A stretch of DNA of 38,991 nucleotides. Source: Verrucomicrobiota bacterium. Lineage in GTDB: Bacteria > Verrucomicrobiota > Verrucomicrobiia > Verrucomicrobiales > V1-33. Location of the stretch: the NCBI GenBank assembly GCA_003402705.1, contig QQNF01000037.1, forward strand, positions 1 through 38,991, given 5' to 3'. Of the stretch, positions 17,650-27,323 are shown piece after piece; within the stretch, counting starts at the first letter, position 1; the number at the start of each line of letters is the position of its first letter. A model generated the notes under the pieces. That model did no database searches. It saw only the letters and a list, made by a program, of their open reading frames with translations, and was not told where the DNA came from. The position numbers and the translations under genes are program-made.

Positions 17650-18357
17650 TTACTTCGCCGCGGTAACCGGGGCTGGGTTGAGTTTATCCCATGCCGCCTT
17701 CACAGCAGGGTCGGCAAGGGGTGCACTGCGGCTCATCTGAAGCGTGCGCACCCACGCCACAATCGCCCAGCGCTCCTTCACCGGAATGTTCGCACCATAG
17801 GGTCCCATCAATCCCTTGCCCTTCGAAATGGTCTCGAAAATCGACCCATTCGCCCGGTACGTAGAATCCTTCGGATCAAGAAACGCCGGGGTGTGGAAAT
17901 TCGCAATGTTAGGAACCCCGAACTTGCTCGTCACCCCCATCCCATTGCCGGACCGACCATGGCAGACCGCACAATTGATGTCATATCGCTCTCTCCCAAG
18001 TCGCAGAAACGCTTCGTCCACCACCACCTGCTCAGGATAGCCCTCACCATAAAAATCACCCAGTCGCCCTGTGTTGTAGTAATCGCCTCCGTGAGAGAAC
18101 CCATACTCGGCATACCCGCCATCCGCGGCCGACTTCACCGGAATCCTCAGTCCCATCGGCACCGTCCCCGCCACCGGCTTGCGCGCCGACGTGCCGTTGC
18201 CAAGGAATCGGCTCGATGCCTGCGCCTTGAGCTTCGCCTGATGGTCCATGTCGTTGAAAATCTCAATCGGCGTGCGGGTCGATTTGTCTCCGCGGAATCC
18301 CGCGGTGCCGACCACCAGCACTCCAGCAAGGAGCAAAGCCAGGAAAAAGTAACGCAT
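17650..18357 (-). CDS. actE: Alternative complex III subunit ActE (monoheme cytochrome c)
   Basis: A 235-residue monoheme cytochrome c that is the electron exit side of ACIII. It has an N-terminal hydrophobic leader (about 1-20), the heme motif C129-A-V-C-H133 followed by GRSGNGMG, and a probable distal Met in GKGLMGPYG. Many ActE proteins carry a lipobox Cys and begin their mature form there; here the leader ends in GTAGFRGD with no Cys, so it may stay as an uncleaved anchor or be cleaved as a normal signal peptide. It is 21 bases after actD and 17 before actF. Confidence 0.9.
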   Translation of the reverse strand: MRYFFLALLLAGVLVVGTAGFRGDKSTRTPIEIFNDMDHQAKLKAQASSRFLGNGTSARKPVAGTVPMGLRIPVKSAADGGYAEYGFSHGGDYYNTGRLGDFYGEGYPEQVVVDEAFLRLGRERYDINCAVCHGRSGNGMGVTSKFGVPNIANFHTPAFLDPKDSTYRANGSIFETISKGKGLMGPYGANIPVKERWAIVAWVRTLQMSRSAPLADPAVKAAWDKLNPAPVTAAK

Positions 18358-18378
18358 AAGTCAGTCAGGATCAGCCGT

Positions 18379-18933
18379 TTAGACTTCGTCTTCCACAAGT
18401 TCGATGTTTCGTCCGCCAACCTCGGCAAGGAACGCCTTGGTCTTCTCCAGCGAAAACCGGGGATCGCGGGCCTCAATGCACAGGAAAAAGCGGTCATCCG
18501 AAAACCGCGCAAATGCCGCAGAGTTGAACAGCGGATGATGCAACCGGGGCAGCTTCATCATCACCAGACACGTAAACAGCGCCGTGAAGGCGGCAAACAG
18601 AATCGTCAACTCGAACATCACCGGAAAGAATGCCGGGATCGTATAGATGTTCGCAGGTTTCGCCTGCACCACTGTCGGATAGTCAATCACCTGCGTGAAA
18701 TACTGGAGCGCAAACGCCGTCATCGTCCCTGTAATGCCCCCGACAAACACAAACTTGGGCAGAATGCTCCGGGGAAGCCCCATCGCATCGTCCAAACCGT
18801 GAATCGGAAACGGTGAGTGAACGTCCCAGCTGGAAAACCCAGCGTCACGCACCTTCTCGGCGGCATGGTAGACGTCCTGCACGCTGGTGAATTCAGCGAG
18901 GTATCCGTGGACTCGTTTCAGTGGTGTGCTCAA
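18379..18933 (-). CDS. actD: Alternative complex III subunit ActD (DUF3341)
   Basis: A 184-residue DUF3341 protein with a cytosolic N-terminal domain and two membrane helices (about 58-82 and 96-122). The signature region FSSWDVHSPFPIHGLDDAMGL occupies about residues 33-53. The best start is a TTG at 18933; the frame has a stop a few codons upstream and no suitable ATG before the conserved region. It starts 37 bases after actC and ends 21 before actE. It is a structural membrane subunit of ACIII with no cofactor. Confidence 0.9.
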   Translation of the reverse strand: MSTPLKRVHGYLAEFTSVQDVYHAAEKVRDAGFSSWDVHSPFPIHGLDDAMGLPRSILPKFVFVGGITGTMTAFALQYFTQVIDYPTVVQAKPANIYTIPAFFPVMFELTILFAAFTALFTCLVMMKLPRLHHPLFNSAAFARFSDDRFFLCIEARDPRFSLEKTKAFLAEVGGRNIELVEDEV

Positions 18934-18970
18934 AGCAGTGATCCGGTGAAAGGTTCAGCAGGCATTGGTT

Positions 18971-20473
18971 TCAGGAAACAGCTCCTCCGGCCGCCCGGCC
19001 GCCAGTGTGCTCGTAATCCCCATCATAAGTCGGTGCCGCCACCACCGCTTCCCGCTCCTTGAGCTGCGGATTGAAGTGCGGGTCAGCCTCCGGAAGCACC
19101 GCCTTGACTTCCCCGATCGCAATCACCGGCAGGTACCTCAGGAACAGCAGGAACAACATCGTGAAGAATCCAAACGTCCCGATAAACGACCAGATCTCCA
19201 CCCAGGTCGGATGATACATGTCCCACGCTCCAGGAAGGAAATCACGGGTCAGCGTCGTCACAATGATCACAAACCGCTCATACCACATCCCCGCGTTCAC
19301 ACACATGCACACAGCCATCACCACCCACAGGTTCTCACGGCACTTCTTGAACCAGAACGCCTGCGGCGCAATCACGTTGCAGAAGAACATCCCGTAGTAC
19401 GCCCACGTGTACGGCCCATACAGAATCCGCCACTTGAACGCATCGAACTCAAACAGGCTCCCCGAGTACCACGCGATGAACAGCTCCATCAGGTAAGCGT
19501 ATCCAACAATCGTTCCAGTCAGCACGATGATCTTCGACATGTTGTCGATGTGCTTCATCGTGAAAAGATCCTGCAGACCATAAATCTTCCGAACCGGAAT
19601 CATCAGCGTCAGCACCATCGCAAACCCGCCGAAAATCGCGCCCGCCACAAAGTACGGAGGAAAGATCGTCGTGTGCCATCCCGGAACCACCGACGTCGCA
19701 AAGTCGAACGAAACGACCGTGTGCACCGAAAGCACCAGCGGCGTCGAAAGCGCCGCCAGCAACCCATAGGCAACCTCATAGTGCCGCCACTGACGATTCC
19801 CACCTCTCCAGCCAAGCGCAAACAACGCATACAGCGTCCGCTTCACCGGATGCTTCGTCCGGTCACGCATCGTCGCAAGATCCGGCACCAGTCCAAGGAA
19901 CCAGAAGATCACCGACACCGTGAAGTACGTGGACACCGCAAAAACGTCCCACAGCAGCGGTGACTTGAAATTCTGCCAGATCTGATTGCTGTTCGGAATC
20001 GGCGCAAGAAACCACGCCATCCACACCCGACCGACGTGCAGCGCCGGGAACAGTCCCGCGCACATTACCGCGAAAATCGTCATCGCCTCAGCAGATCGGT
20101 TCACCGCCGTCCGCCACTTCTGACGCGTCAGATACAGAATCGCCGAAATCAGCGTCCCCGCGTGACCGATCCCGATCCAGAAGACGAAATTCGTAATGTC
20201 CCATCCCCACGCTGCCGGCTGATTCGGTCCCCAGACCCCGACTCCCGTCGAAATCAGGTACGTGAAGCACCCAACCATGATCAGCGTCAGGAAGAAACAG
20301 GGAACAATCAGGATCCACCAGAGCAGCGGCTGAGGCTCCTCAATGACACTGGCGATCTTGTTCGTGATCCAGCTGTAGTTGCGGTTGTTGAGAACCAGCG
20401 GCTCGCGGAGGAGCACCTTCGCTCGGGAAGGGGCGCCTGCAGGCGGGTGATCATGGGCTTCGGCGGTGGCCAT
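18971..20473 (-). CDS. actC: Alternative complex III subunit ActC (NrfD/PsrC-like quinol-site subunit)
   Basis: A 500-residue polytopic membrane protein of the NrfD/PsrC family with about ten helices. The segment [23 protein letters not shown] (about 93-115, with H104) is the conserved part lining the proposed quinol site in ACIII structures. The later motif ALHVGRVW and the charged turn DRTKHPVKR are also typical. It is 42 bases after actB, to which it binds in the complex. It probably oxidises menaquinol or ubiquinol and passes electrons to ActB and ActA. Confidence 0.94.
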   Translation of the reverse strand: MATAEAHDHPPAGAPSRAKVLLREPLVLNNRNYSWITNKIASVIEEPQPLLWWILIVPCFFLTLIMVGCFTYLISTGVGVWGPNQPAAWGWDITNFVFWIGIGHAGTLISAILYLTRQKWRTAVNRSAEAMTIFAVMCAGLFPALHVGRVWMAWFLAPIPNSNQIWQNFKSPLLWDVFAVSTYFTVSVIFWFLGLVPDLATMRDRTKHPVKRTLYALFALGWRGGNRQWRHYEVAYGLLAALSTPLVLSVHTVVSFDFATSVVPGWHTTIFPPYFVAGAIFGGFAMVLTLMIPVRKIYGLQDLFTMKHIDNMSKIIVLTGTIVGYAYLMELFIAWYSGSLFEFDAFKWRILYGPYTWAYYGMFFCNVIAPQAFWFKKCRENLWVVMAVCMCVNAGMWYERFVIIVTTLTRDFLPGAWDMYHPTWVEIWSFIGTFGFFTMLFLLFLRYLPVIAIGEVKAVLPEADPHFNPQLKEREAVVAAPTYDGDYEHTGGRAAGGAVS

Positions 20474-20515
20474 AGGCTGGCGGATCTGAAAAGTTGAAGA
20501 GATTGAGGAGAGTAA

Positions 20516-23500
20516 TCAGTGAGAGCCCGGCGAACCACCGTGCTCGAGATGAATGTGTCGGGTCTTGGAACCCTGTCCGACCTTCCGCGCCTCGCGCGGC
20601 GAAGCTGCCACAAGTGCCGGATTCGGATTCTTGATCCGCGCAAGGTAAGTCGTCCGCGCTCTCACAGACAGATACCCAAGCAACTCATAGTTCCGGGAAT
20701 TATTCTTCCACGCCACTACCGTGCTCTTGTCGTCCTTCAGGTTACCGAAGGCAATCGCCTCGGCCGGGCAGGCTTCCTGACACGCAGTCTTGATGCTGTC
20801 AGTCGCCACCATGAGATCCTTCTCCTCAATAACCATCGTCTCATCCACCGATCCGGTCGCACGCGACTTCTGCTTGCGGGCCGAGGCCCGGGTTTCAATC
20901 CGCGCACTCTCAATCCGCTGCAGGCAATAAGTGCACTTCTCAATCACCCCACGCATCCGGACAGATACGTTCGGATTCTTCTGAAGCTTGCTCAGTTCCG
21001 TGTCCACACGTTCACCAGCCGGACCAGCATACAGGTTGTTGAACTCAAGGCTGCCGATCTTCTTGGTCACCAGCGGGTTCCGCTTGTTGTAATCGAAGAA
21101 GTTGAATCGGCGGGCCTTGAACGGACAGTTGTTCGCGCAATACCGGGTCCCGATACAACGGTTGTACACCATTACATTGAGCCCATCCTCGCTGTGCACC
21201 GTCGCATTCACCGGACAAACCGTCTCGCAAGGCGCAGACTCGCAATGCTGGCACGCCACCGGTTGCATCAGCATCTCCGGATCGTCCATCTCGTCTTCGT
21301 TCCACTCGTTGTCCTGCGGATCAAACGGATTCCGCTCGACTCGACGGTTGTTGAGCGCCGCGTCCGAATCCAGATCCGTCGCAAAATACCGGTCCATCCG
21401 GATCCAGTGCATCTCCCGTCCACGCCGGACCTGATCCTTCCCAACGATCGGAATGTTATTCTCCGACTGGCAGGCCACCAGACACGAGGTGCACCCAGTG
21501 CACTTGTTCAAGTCAATCACCATGCCCCACTGGTGGGTCATGTCGCTCAGATGCGGAATCCGATTCCCATCCGCGTCCTTCGCCCCTTCCGGCTTGTAGA
21601 AGCTGTAGGCGTTCTCAGCAAACTTCTCTTCCCGATTCCCGTGGAGGTGACCGTCCGTGCCCTGCTCCAGCACAAAGTCAGCATTCCCCTTCCAGTCCTC
21701 CACAGTGCCTTCCCGCACCAGCGCGCGGCCAAACATGCTGTGGTGCTCGGACGTCGCCCCGACCGGATAAACCGCCGGAATCTCAGTCCTTCCCGCCACC
21801 CCGGCCAGCGCATCACCCGTCACCGCAGCCTTCAGCTTCGCAACCTTCGCGCCCACCACAAAATACGGCGACTTCGACGAACGCAGCGCATACACATCAA
21901 ACCCCGCACCATTCCCAACCTCTCCTGGATCCGATTGCCCGTAACCCGCCGTCAGCAGGATGCTGTTGTCAGCATGCCCAGGCACCGTGATGGCCGGGAA
22001 CCAGCGCTTCACGCCGTTCACTTCCACCTCAATCATGTCCGCCGCATCCTCGTTGAACAGATTGATGCCCAGCTCTTTCGCCGTCTTGACACTGATCACC
22101 GCCGCATTGTCCCACGTCACCTTCGAAATCGGATCGGGCGCTTCCTGCAGCCAGCCATTGTTGACGTAACGGCCATCATGAATCTTCGCGCATGGCGCAA
22201 ACACCACCTCGTATTCACCCTGGGGCATCGCCACATCAACCGCCGCCGCCGCCAACTGTCCCGCCGCTGCCGCATTGAACGCGCCAGCTGCCGCATACAC
22301 CGTCCCGGCAACAAATCCGTCGCGCAGCGTGTTGTTCCACTTGGCGTCATCCGCCCCCTGCACCAGCACCCCAAAAGTATCACGCACCGCCTTCGCCGCC
22401 GCTCCGGGATCCTCAGGTGCCCCCGGAACCGGAGCCGCCGCAGGGGCCGCCGGAGCCGTCAGCGATTCACCAGTCACCAGCGCCTGCAGCAACTGCACAT
22501 CACTCATCGCCGCAGCATAAAGCGGAGCCACCATCGGCTGCACCACCGCATACGTCCCGTCATAACCACGAGTGTCGCCCCACTGCTCAAGATAATGCGT
22601 CGCAGGCACCACCCACGTCGCCGCACGCGCCGTCTCGGTCCGATGCCGCAATGCATGCACCACCAAGTTCGGCACCGCCTTCAACGCCCCACCCAGCTTC
22701 TCAGCAGAAGCTTCAAACACCGGGTCGCTTTCCCCAATCACCATGAGCGTCTCAATCTGCTTCGCCGTCGCCGCCGCCGCCAGTTCGGCAACTCCGCCCA
22801 CCGCCATCGGCGCACCCGTCTGCACAACCTCAACCGTCGCCCCATACGCTCCAAGCGCCTCGTTCATCAGCGCCACCAGCGCATGCATCCCCGCACTGTG
22901 CGCCGTCCCCGCCACCACCACAGACTTACCCTTCGCTGCCACCAAGTCATCCGCAGCACACTTGATCCATGCCGCATAATCATCGCGGAACTTGAACTCT
23001 CCAACCACCTTGACCGCCCCGGCCGCCGTGCCAAGCCCAGCATGACCAGTCGCCGTCGCCACTGCCTTAGCCAGATCCACAGCCACCTTCAGCGTCTGAC
23101 TCGCCGGAACCCGCAACCGGTGATCCGCCATCCCGCCCGTCAGCGTGTACCGCCCTTCAACCGCATACAGCCGGTTCATCGATGCCCCATCCTCTGGACT
23201 CGCCGCCTTCCGCCGCGCCATGAACTCACCCACCGACTTGTTGCCCACCCGATCCAGTCCGAGAAAATCACAATCGAGCGCAAAAACCCGGTCCGCCTTC
23301 TCAAAATGATACAGCGGAGCACTCCCCGGCCCAAATGCCGCCCCGTACGCCTGCTTCACATTCACCGCCCCAAACGCCTCGTGCTGGTAAACCTTCGCCT
23401 TCGGGAACTTCTTCACCACCTCACCCAGCAGTCGCTCACGCGTCGGTGCCACCGTCTCATCAATCAGAATCGCCAACCCCTCGCCTCCCTTACCAGCCCA

Positions 23501-24037
23501 CTCCACCTTCTTCTTCTCAATGAACCCGAGAAAATCCTCGGTCTTCACCGGCTTCCCGAAATTCAGAATCTCCTTCGCCCGCTCAGGATCATACAAATTG
23601 AGAATCGATGCCTGCGTCTGGCTGTCGAGCCCGCCATTGCTGTCAGGATGCAGCTTGTTCCCCTGCAAATGTGTCGGCCGTCCCTCATGCGTGTGCGCCA
23701 CCAGCGGAACTCCCCCGCCAGAGCGCGGCATCGCCGTCGCAAAAAACAGAATCTTCCCAGGAATTACCCACTCCGGCGACTTCGCATACGGCGTCAGATG
23801 CAACTCCGGCCGCCGACAGGCCGCCATCCCAGCCATCGCCGTACTCGCCCCCATCAGCTTCATAAATGAGCGCCGACTCGTCTCCGCGTCCGCCTCATCC
23901 TTCATCTCAGCCACACCAGCAGGAAACTCGCGGTCGAGCCACTCCTGGGAAGCAGGGGTCTTCGCAAGCTGTGAAAGGCTGCGCCAGAAGCGTTTGCCAG
24001 TCTTTGGTTCTTCAGGATGGTGCCAAATGCGTTTCAT
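20516..24037 (-). CDS. actB: Alternative complex III subunit ActB (molybdopterin-like plus Fe-S domain)
   Basis: The large 1173-residue subunit. A twin-arginine motif RRSFMKLMG (55-63) and a possible lipobox Cys74 follow a leader of about 50 residues, as in other ActB proteins. The first part resembles molybdopterin oxidoreductases but in this family carries no Mo cofactor. The C-terminal part (about 840-1100) is ferredoxin-like, with fifteen grouped cysteines: CTGCTSCLVAC, CQHCESAPCETVC, CIGTRYCANNC, CTYC and CQEAC. These fit three [4Fe-4S] and one [3Fe-4S] cluster. It starts 63 bases after actA and precedes actC. It relays electrons from the quinol site to the hemes. Confidence 0.96.
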   Translation of the reverse strand: MKRIWHHPEEPKTGKRFWRSLSQLAKTPASQEWLDREFPAGVAEMKDEADAETSRRSFMKLMGASTAMAGMAACRRPELHLTPYAKSPEWVIPGKILFFATAMPRSGGGVPLVAHTHEGRPTHLQGNKLHPDSNGGLDSQTQASILNLYDPERAKEILNFGKPVKTEDFLGFIEKKKVEWAGKGGEGLAILIDETVAPTRERLLGEVVKKFPKAKVYQHEAFGAVNVKQAYGAAFGPGSAPLYHFEKADRVFALDCDFLGLDRVGNKSVGEFMARRKAASPEDGASMNRLYAVEGRYTLTGGMADHRLRVPASQTLKVAVDLAKAVATATGHAGLGTAAGAVKVVGEFKFRDDYAAWIKCAADDLVAAKGKSVVVAGTAHSAGMHALVALMNEALGAYGATVEVVQTGAPMAVGGVAELAAAATAKQIETLMVIGESDPVFEASAEKLGGALKAVPNLVVHALRHRTETARAATWVVPATHYLEQWGDTRGYDGTYAVVQPMVAPLYAAAMSDVQLLQALVTGESLTAPAAPAAAPVPGAPEDPGAAAKAVRDTFGVLVQGADDAKWNNTLRDGFVAGTVYAAAGAFNAAAAGQLAAAAVDVAMPQGEYEVVFAPCAKIHDGRYVNNGWLQEAPDPISKVTWDNAAVISVKTAKELGINLFNEDAADMIEVEVNGVKRWFPAITVPGHADNSILLTAGYGQSDPGEVGNGAGFDVYALRSSKSPYFVVGAKVAKLKAAVTGDALAGVAGRTEIPAVYPVGATSEHHSMFGRALVREGTVEDWKGNADFVLEQGTDGHLHGNREEKFAENAYSFYKPEGAKDADGNRIPHLSDMTHQWGMVIDLNKCTGCTSCLVACQSENNIPIVGKDQVRRGREMHWIRMDRYFATDLDSDAALNNRRVERNPFDPQDNEWNEDEMDDPEMLMQPVACQHCESAPCETVCPVNATVHSEDGLNVMVYNRCIGTRYCANNCPFKARRFNFFDYNKRNPLVTKKIGSLEFNNLYAGPAGERVDTELSKLQKNPNVSVRMRGVIEKCTYCLQRIESARIETRASARKQKSRATGSVDETMVIEEKDLMVATDSIKTACQEACPAEAIAFGNLKDDKSTVVAWKNNSRNYELLGYLSVRARTTYLARIKNPNPALVAASPREARKVGQGSKTRHIHLEHGGSPGSH

Positions 24038-24100
24038 CGCGTTCCGGAAAGTTTCTGCGGTCGTGGGCTGAGTTTCAGCAGGTTGCAGGGGTTGGGAAAA

Positions 24101-24757
24101 TCAACGGTGACAGCCGGCGCAATTCTCAGGCGGGTTAATCTTCCACGCGGCTTTGAGCTTCTCGCCCATCTCCTTCTGCTCTCGGCCAGCGTCCTTCGCC
24201 GTCCAGTTCAGATTGGTGATCTTATCCAGCGGCCGCAGGTGGTTCTCAGGAGCCCGGTGACAATCAAGACACCATCCCATGCTCTGGCTCTGGTCCTGAA
24301 ACACCACCGGCATCTCGTTAATCTTACCGTGGCAGCTCACACACGACACCCCGCTGTTCACGTGGACACTGTGATTGAAATACGCGTAATCAGGCACCTT
24401 GTGCACCTTCACCCACTCAATCGGCTTTCCAGTCTCCACACTCTCCTTGATCTTCGCAATGTGCGGGCTGTTCGTCTTCACATGCTGGTGACAGTTCCAG
24501 CAGGTGCCAGTCGATGGCACATTCGCATGCCCCGATTGCTCCACAAAACTGTGGCAATACCGACAGTCCAATCCCACCTGACCCGCATGCAGCTCATGCG
24601 AAAACGGAATCGGCTGCGACGGCATGTAGCCCTTGTTCGTATACTCCTGGGTGAAATAATAGGTCACCCCGGCCGCAACTGCTGCGCCGACAAATCCGAG
24701 GGCAATCAGCAGCTTCAGCGGCAGCGTATTCGTCCAGCGAGGAAAGATATTGGCCAT
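24101..24757 (-). CDS. actA: Alternative complex III subunit ActA (pentaheme cytochrome c)
   Basis: First gene of the act-cox train. ATG at 24757 gives 218 residues; the frame extends upstream but through the candidate promoter, so the longer form is unlikely. One membrane helix (about 12-35) anchors a periplasmic domain with five heme motifs: CRYCH, CWNCH, CVSCH, CLDCH and CAGCH, the last at the C-terminus. Five hemes is the normal number for ActA. The protein conducts electrons between ActB and ActE or an external acceptor. The start lacks a clear Shine-Dalgarno sequence. Confidence 0.95.
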   Translation of the reverse strand: MANIFPRWTNTLPLKLLIALGFVGAAVAAGVTYYFTQEYTNKGYMPSQPIPFSHELHAGQVGLDCRYCHSFVEQSGHANVPSTGTCWNCHQHVKTNSPHIAKIKESVETGKPIEWVKVHKVPDYAYFNHSVHVNSGVSCVSCHGKINEMPVVFQDQSQSMGWCLDCHRAPENHLRPLDKITNLNWTAKDAGREQKEMGEKLKAAWKINPPENCAGCHR

Positions 24758-24780
24758 GGGTGAATGGAGAAGCGAACCGG

Positions 24781-24809
24781 ATCGTATGAGCTTGTGAAAA
24801 ATTTCACAA
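24781..24809 (-). promoter_or_regulatory. Candidate sigma70-type promoter for the act-cox operon
   Basis: Reading the minus strand, TTGTGA (24809-24804) and TACGAT (24786-24781) are 17 bases apart, each matching four of six consensus positions, and the -10 lies about 24 bases before the actA ATG. The predicted transcript would have a leader of roughly 17 bases. This is a pattern match only, with no expression data. Confidence 0.45.
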
Positions 24810-24810
24810 G
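24791..24810. promoter_or_regulatory. CRP/FNR-family-like operator upstream of actA
   Basis: A perfect inverted repeat with 9-base arms (CTTGTGAAA / TTTCACAAG) and a two-base centre. It contains TGTGA-N6-TCACA, the E. coli CRP half-sites with canonical spacing, also close to FNR-type sites. It overlaps the -35 and spacer of the candidate act promoter, a position that more often means repression, or dual control. Which regulator binds is unknown. Confidence 0.6.
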
Positions 24811-25060
24811 CAGAAAGACGGAAAATTTTGCCGCTTTGCAACTCCCTGATTCCTCAGCTCGCGGGGGGCGACCCTCCAAGGCTCGTCGCAAAATGTACCC
24901 AGTGTCCTGAGAGACAGTCCGCCTCCGCGCAACGGGAAATTCTCCCAGAATCGGGGCTCCCACGCCGCTCCAGCCCCCGCCCCTCATCCCTTCCTCCCCA
25001 TTTTTCAGCCCGCATTCCCTTGCACTTGTGCTACAAAAGCCCCTCCTCACCACCTTTCCC
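24811..25060. other. Divergent intergenic region between actA and argB
   Basis: About 250 bases, the rest of the 303-base gap between the two opposing gene blocks. I see no open frame with a convincing start and no RNA gene. Near the argB side it contains CTTGTGCTAC (25025-25034), a ten-base sequence that also precedes the gene at 35108. The argB promoter must lie here, but no clear -35/-10 pair is visible. Confidence 0.5.
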
Positions 25061-25960
25061 ATGACCCACACGACGAACGAACGTTTTGCCGAACAAATCG
25101 CAAAGGCCAGTGTCCTCATCGAGGCCATGCCATGGCTCCAGCGCTTCCGCGGCCAAACCTTCCTCATCAAATTCGGCGGCAGCGCCATGGATGACCCAGA
25201 CCTCGTCCAGGGCCTCCTCCGCGACATCGTCTTCATGGAACTCGCCGGCATCAATCCAGTCGTCGTCCACGGCGGCGGTAAAGCCATCTCCAAAGCCATG
25301 GCCGAAAAAGGCCTCCCCGCTCGCTTCGTCGGCGGCCTGCGAGTCACTGACGCTCAAGCGATTTCCATCGTCGAAGACACTCTCCAGAACGTCGTCAACC
25401 GCGACCTCGTCGACACCATCCGCCGCTTCGGCGGCCGCGCCGTCGGCCTCCGCGGCCGTGACGTCTTCCTCGGCCACCGTTCCCCTCCCGTAAAGGGCGA
25501 AGACGGTCAACCCGTCGACCTCGGCTTCGTCGGAGCCGTCCACGGGTTCAACCACGCCGAGGTCCTCGCAGCCATCCACCGCGAGGAAGTACCCGTCATC
25601 TCCCCACTCGCCAGCGAAGAAGGCACCGACCACGTCCTCAACGTCAACGCCGACATCGCCGCCGCCTCCCTCGCCGGTAAACTCCGCGCCTCCAAATTCG
25701 TCTACATCTCCGACGTCCTCGGCGTCATGCACAACCCCGCCGACCCAGCCTCCCTCATCCCCTCTCTCGACCGCGCCGGCGTCGAACGGCTCGTCAATGC
25801 ACGCGTCATCACCGGCGGCATGATCCCCAAGGTCCGCTCCGCCCTTTCCGCCCTCGATGCCGGAGTCCAGAAGGTCCACATGATCGACGGCCGCATCCCC
25901 CACAGCCTCCTCCTCGAAATCTTCACCAATCAGGGCATCGGCACCGAAATCGTGCCCTGA
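25061..25960 (+). CDS. argB: Acetylglutamate kinase
   Basis: Second step of arginine biosynthesis: phosphorylation of N-acetylglutamate. With the ATG at 25061 it has 299 residues, the usual length. Visible motifs: FLIKFGGSAM (K37, nucleotide binding), VVVHGGGKAI (about 67-76, substrate loop), the DVLGVM segment, and ARVITGGMIPKV near the C-terminus, with the lysine typical of the family. A GTG at 25028 would add eleven residues and is less likely. argD follows 26 bases later. The N-terminal region before the kinase core is about 20 residues longer than the minimal fold, as in forms that may be arginine-sensitive; that point is inference. Confidence 0.95.
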   Translation: MTHTTNERFAEQIAKASVLIEAMPWLQRFRGQTFLIKFGGSAMDDPDLVQGLLRDIVFMELAGINPVVVHGGGKAISKAMAEKGLPARFVGGLRVTDAQAISIVEDTLQNVVNRDLVDTIRRFGGRAVGLRGRDVFLGHRSPPVKGEDGQPVDLGFVGAVHGFNHAEVLAAIHREEVPVISPLASEEGTDHVLNVNADIAAASLAGKLRASKFVYISDVLGVMHNPADPASLIPSLDRAGVERLVNARVITGGMIPKVRSALSALDAGVQKVHMIDGRIPHSLLLEIFTNQGIGTEIVP

Positions 25961-25986
25961 TTCCCCACTTCCAGCCGCCCTTTCCC

Positions 25987-27309
25987 ATGAACGTTCCCGT
26001 CCCCGCGGTCGCCGAGGCCTCCTCCGCCTCCACAGCACACCTCCTCGCAAAATACACCGTCCCGAACTACGGCCGCCTCCCCCTCGCCCCGCAACGCGGC
26101 GACGGCTCATGGCTCTACGACGAAAATGGCCGCCAGTTCCTCGACTTCGGCGGCGGCGTCGCCGTCTGCTCGCTCGGCCACTGCCCCCCGGCCATCACCA
26201 CCGCCCTCACCGAGCAAGGCCACCGCCTCATCCACTGCTCCAACTGGTACCAGATCCGCGGCCAGGGCGAACTCGGCCGCTTCCTCGTCGAAACCGTCAT
26301 GGATTCCCAAGGCAAATGCCTCTTCTGCAACTCCGGCGCAGAAGCCAACGAGGCCCTCCTCAAACTCGCTCGCAAATTCGGCCACCTCACCCCAAAAGCC
26401 GACGGCTCCCCACGCCGCGGCATCATCACCTTCAACAATAGCTTCCACGGCAGAACCTTCGGCGGCATCTCCGCCACCGGACAGGAAAAGGTCAAAACCG
26501 GCTTCGGCCCTCTCCTCGAAGGCTTCTCCCATCTCCCCTTTAACGACATCGCCGCCCTCGAAGCCGCCTTCAACCAAGACACCGTCGCCATCCTCCTCGA
26601 ACCCGTTCAAGGCGAAGGCGGCATCCACATCGCTTCCCCGGAATTCCTCCGCGCCTGCGAACAACTCTGCACCCGCCACAACGCCCTCCTCCTCCTCGAC
26701 GAGGTCCAGTCAGGCCTCGGCCGCACCGGCCATTGGTGCGGCTGGAAACCCATCGCCCCAAACCTCACCCCGGACGCCGTCAGCTGGGCCAAGGGCATCG
26801 CCGGCGGCTTCCCTCTCGGTGCCGTCTGGATCCGCGACCGCCCAGTCTCCTCCTCCGACCATCTCGCCCTCTGCGACGTCCTCGGCCCCGGCTCCCATGG
26901 CACCACCTACGGCGGCAACCCCCTCGGCTGCGCAGTCGCCCTCGCCGTCCTCTCCGAAATCAAACGCCTCAATCTCTGCGCCGCCTCCGCCTCCCTCGGC
27001 GCAGACATCGTCCGCGCCGTCACCGCATGGAACCACCCCCTCATCTCCTCAGCAAGAGGCCTCGGCCTCCTCATCGGCTTCGAAATCAACCCCGACGCCC
27101 TCGAAGCCTCAGGCTCATGGAAACCCAATGACGGCATGGCCTCCCTCGCCGTCGTCAAAGCCCTCATGAACGCTGGCCTCCTCACCGTCGCCGCCGGCCC
27201 TCTCGTCGTCCGCTGGCTCCCTCCTCTCAACGTCTCCACCGACGAAATCAATACCGCCCTCTCCATCATGCGCCGAACCCTCGATCGCATGGCCAACGGC
27301 GGAAAATGA
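25987..27309 (+). CDS. argD: Acetylornithine aminotransferase
   Basis: PLP-dependent class III aminotransferase that converts N-acetylglutamate semialdehyde to N-acetylornithine. It has 440 residues. The cofactor phosphate region CNSGAEANEALLKLAR starts near 114, the PLP-ring Asp is D238 in LLLDEVQSGLGRTG, and the Schiff-base lysine is K269 in SWAKGIAGGFPLGAV. It starts 26 bases after argB, giving an argBD pair. A related omega-aminotransferase activity cannot be excluded, but the argB neighbour makes ArgD the best call. Confidence 0.93.
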   Translation: MNVPVPAVAEASSASTAHLLAKYTVPNYGRLPLAPQRGDGSWLYDENGRQFLDFGGGVAVCSLGHCPPAITTALTEQGHRLIHCSNWYQIRGQGELGRFLVETVMDSQGKCLFCNSGAEANEALLKLARKFGHLTPKADGSPRRGIITFNNSFHGRTFGGISATGQEKVKTGFGPLLEGFSHLPFNDIAALEAAFNQDTVAILLEPVQGEGGIHIASPEFLRACEQLCTRHNALLLLDEVQSGLGRTGHWCGWKPIAPNLTPDAVSWAKGIAGGFPLGAVWIRDRPVSSSDHLALCDVLGPGSHGTTYGGNPLGCAVALAVLSEIKRLNLCAASASLGADIVRAVTAWNHPLISSARGLGLLIGFEINPDALEASGSWKPNDGMASLAVVKALMNAGLLTVAAGPLVVRWLPPLNVSTDEINTALSIMRRTLDRMANGGK

Positions 27310-27323
27310 CAGGACGATTAATG

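Noticed and set aside
20519..23869. A 1116-codon open frame on the plus strand opposite actB
   Set aside because: It is a shadow of actB. The composition (Arg, His, Pro, Leu-rich) is what the complement of a high-GC gene gives, and no domain is recognisable.
25031..26110. A 359-codon minus-strand frame opposite argB
   Set aside because: Acidic, Gly/Asp/Glu-rich shadow of a C-rich coding strand; argB on the plus strand has all family motifs.
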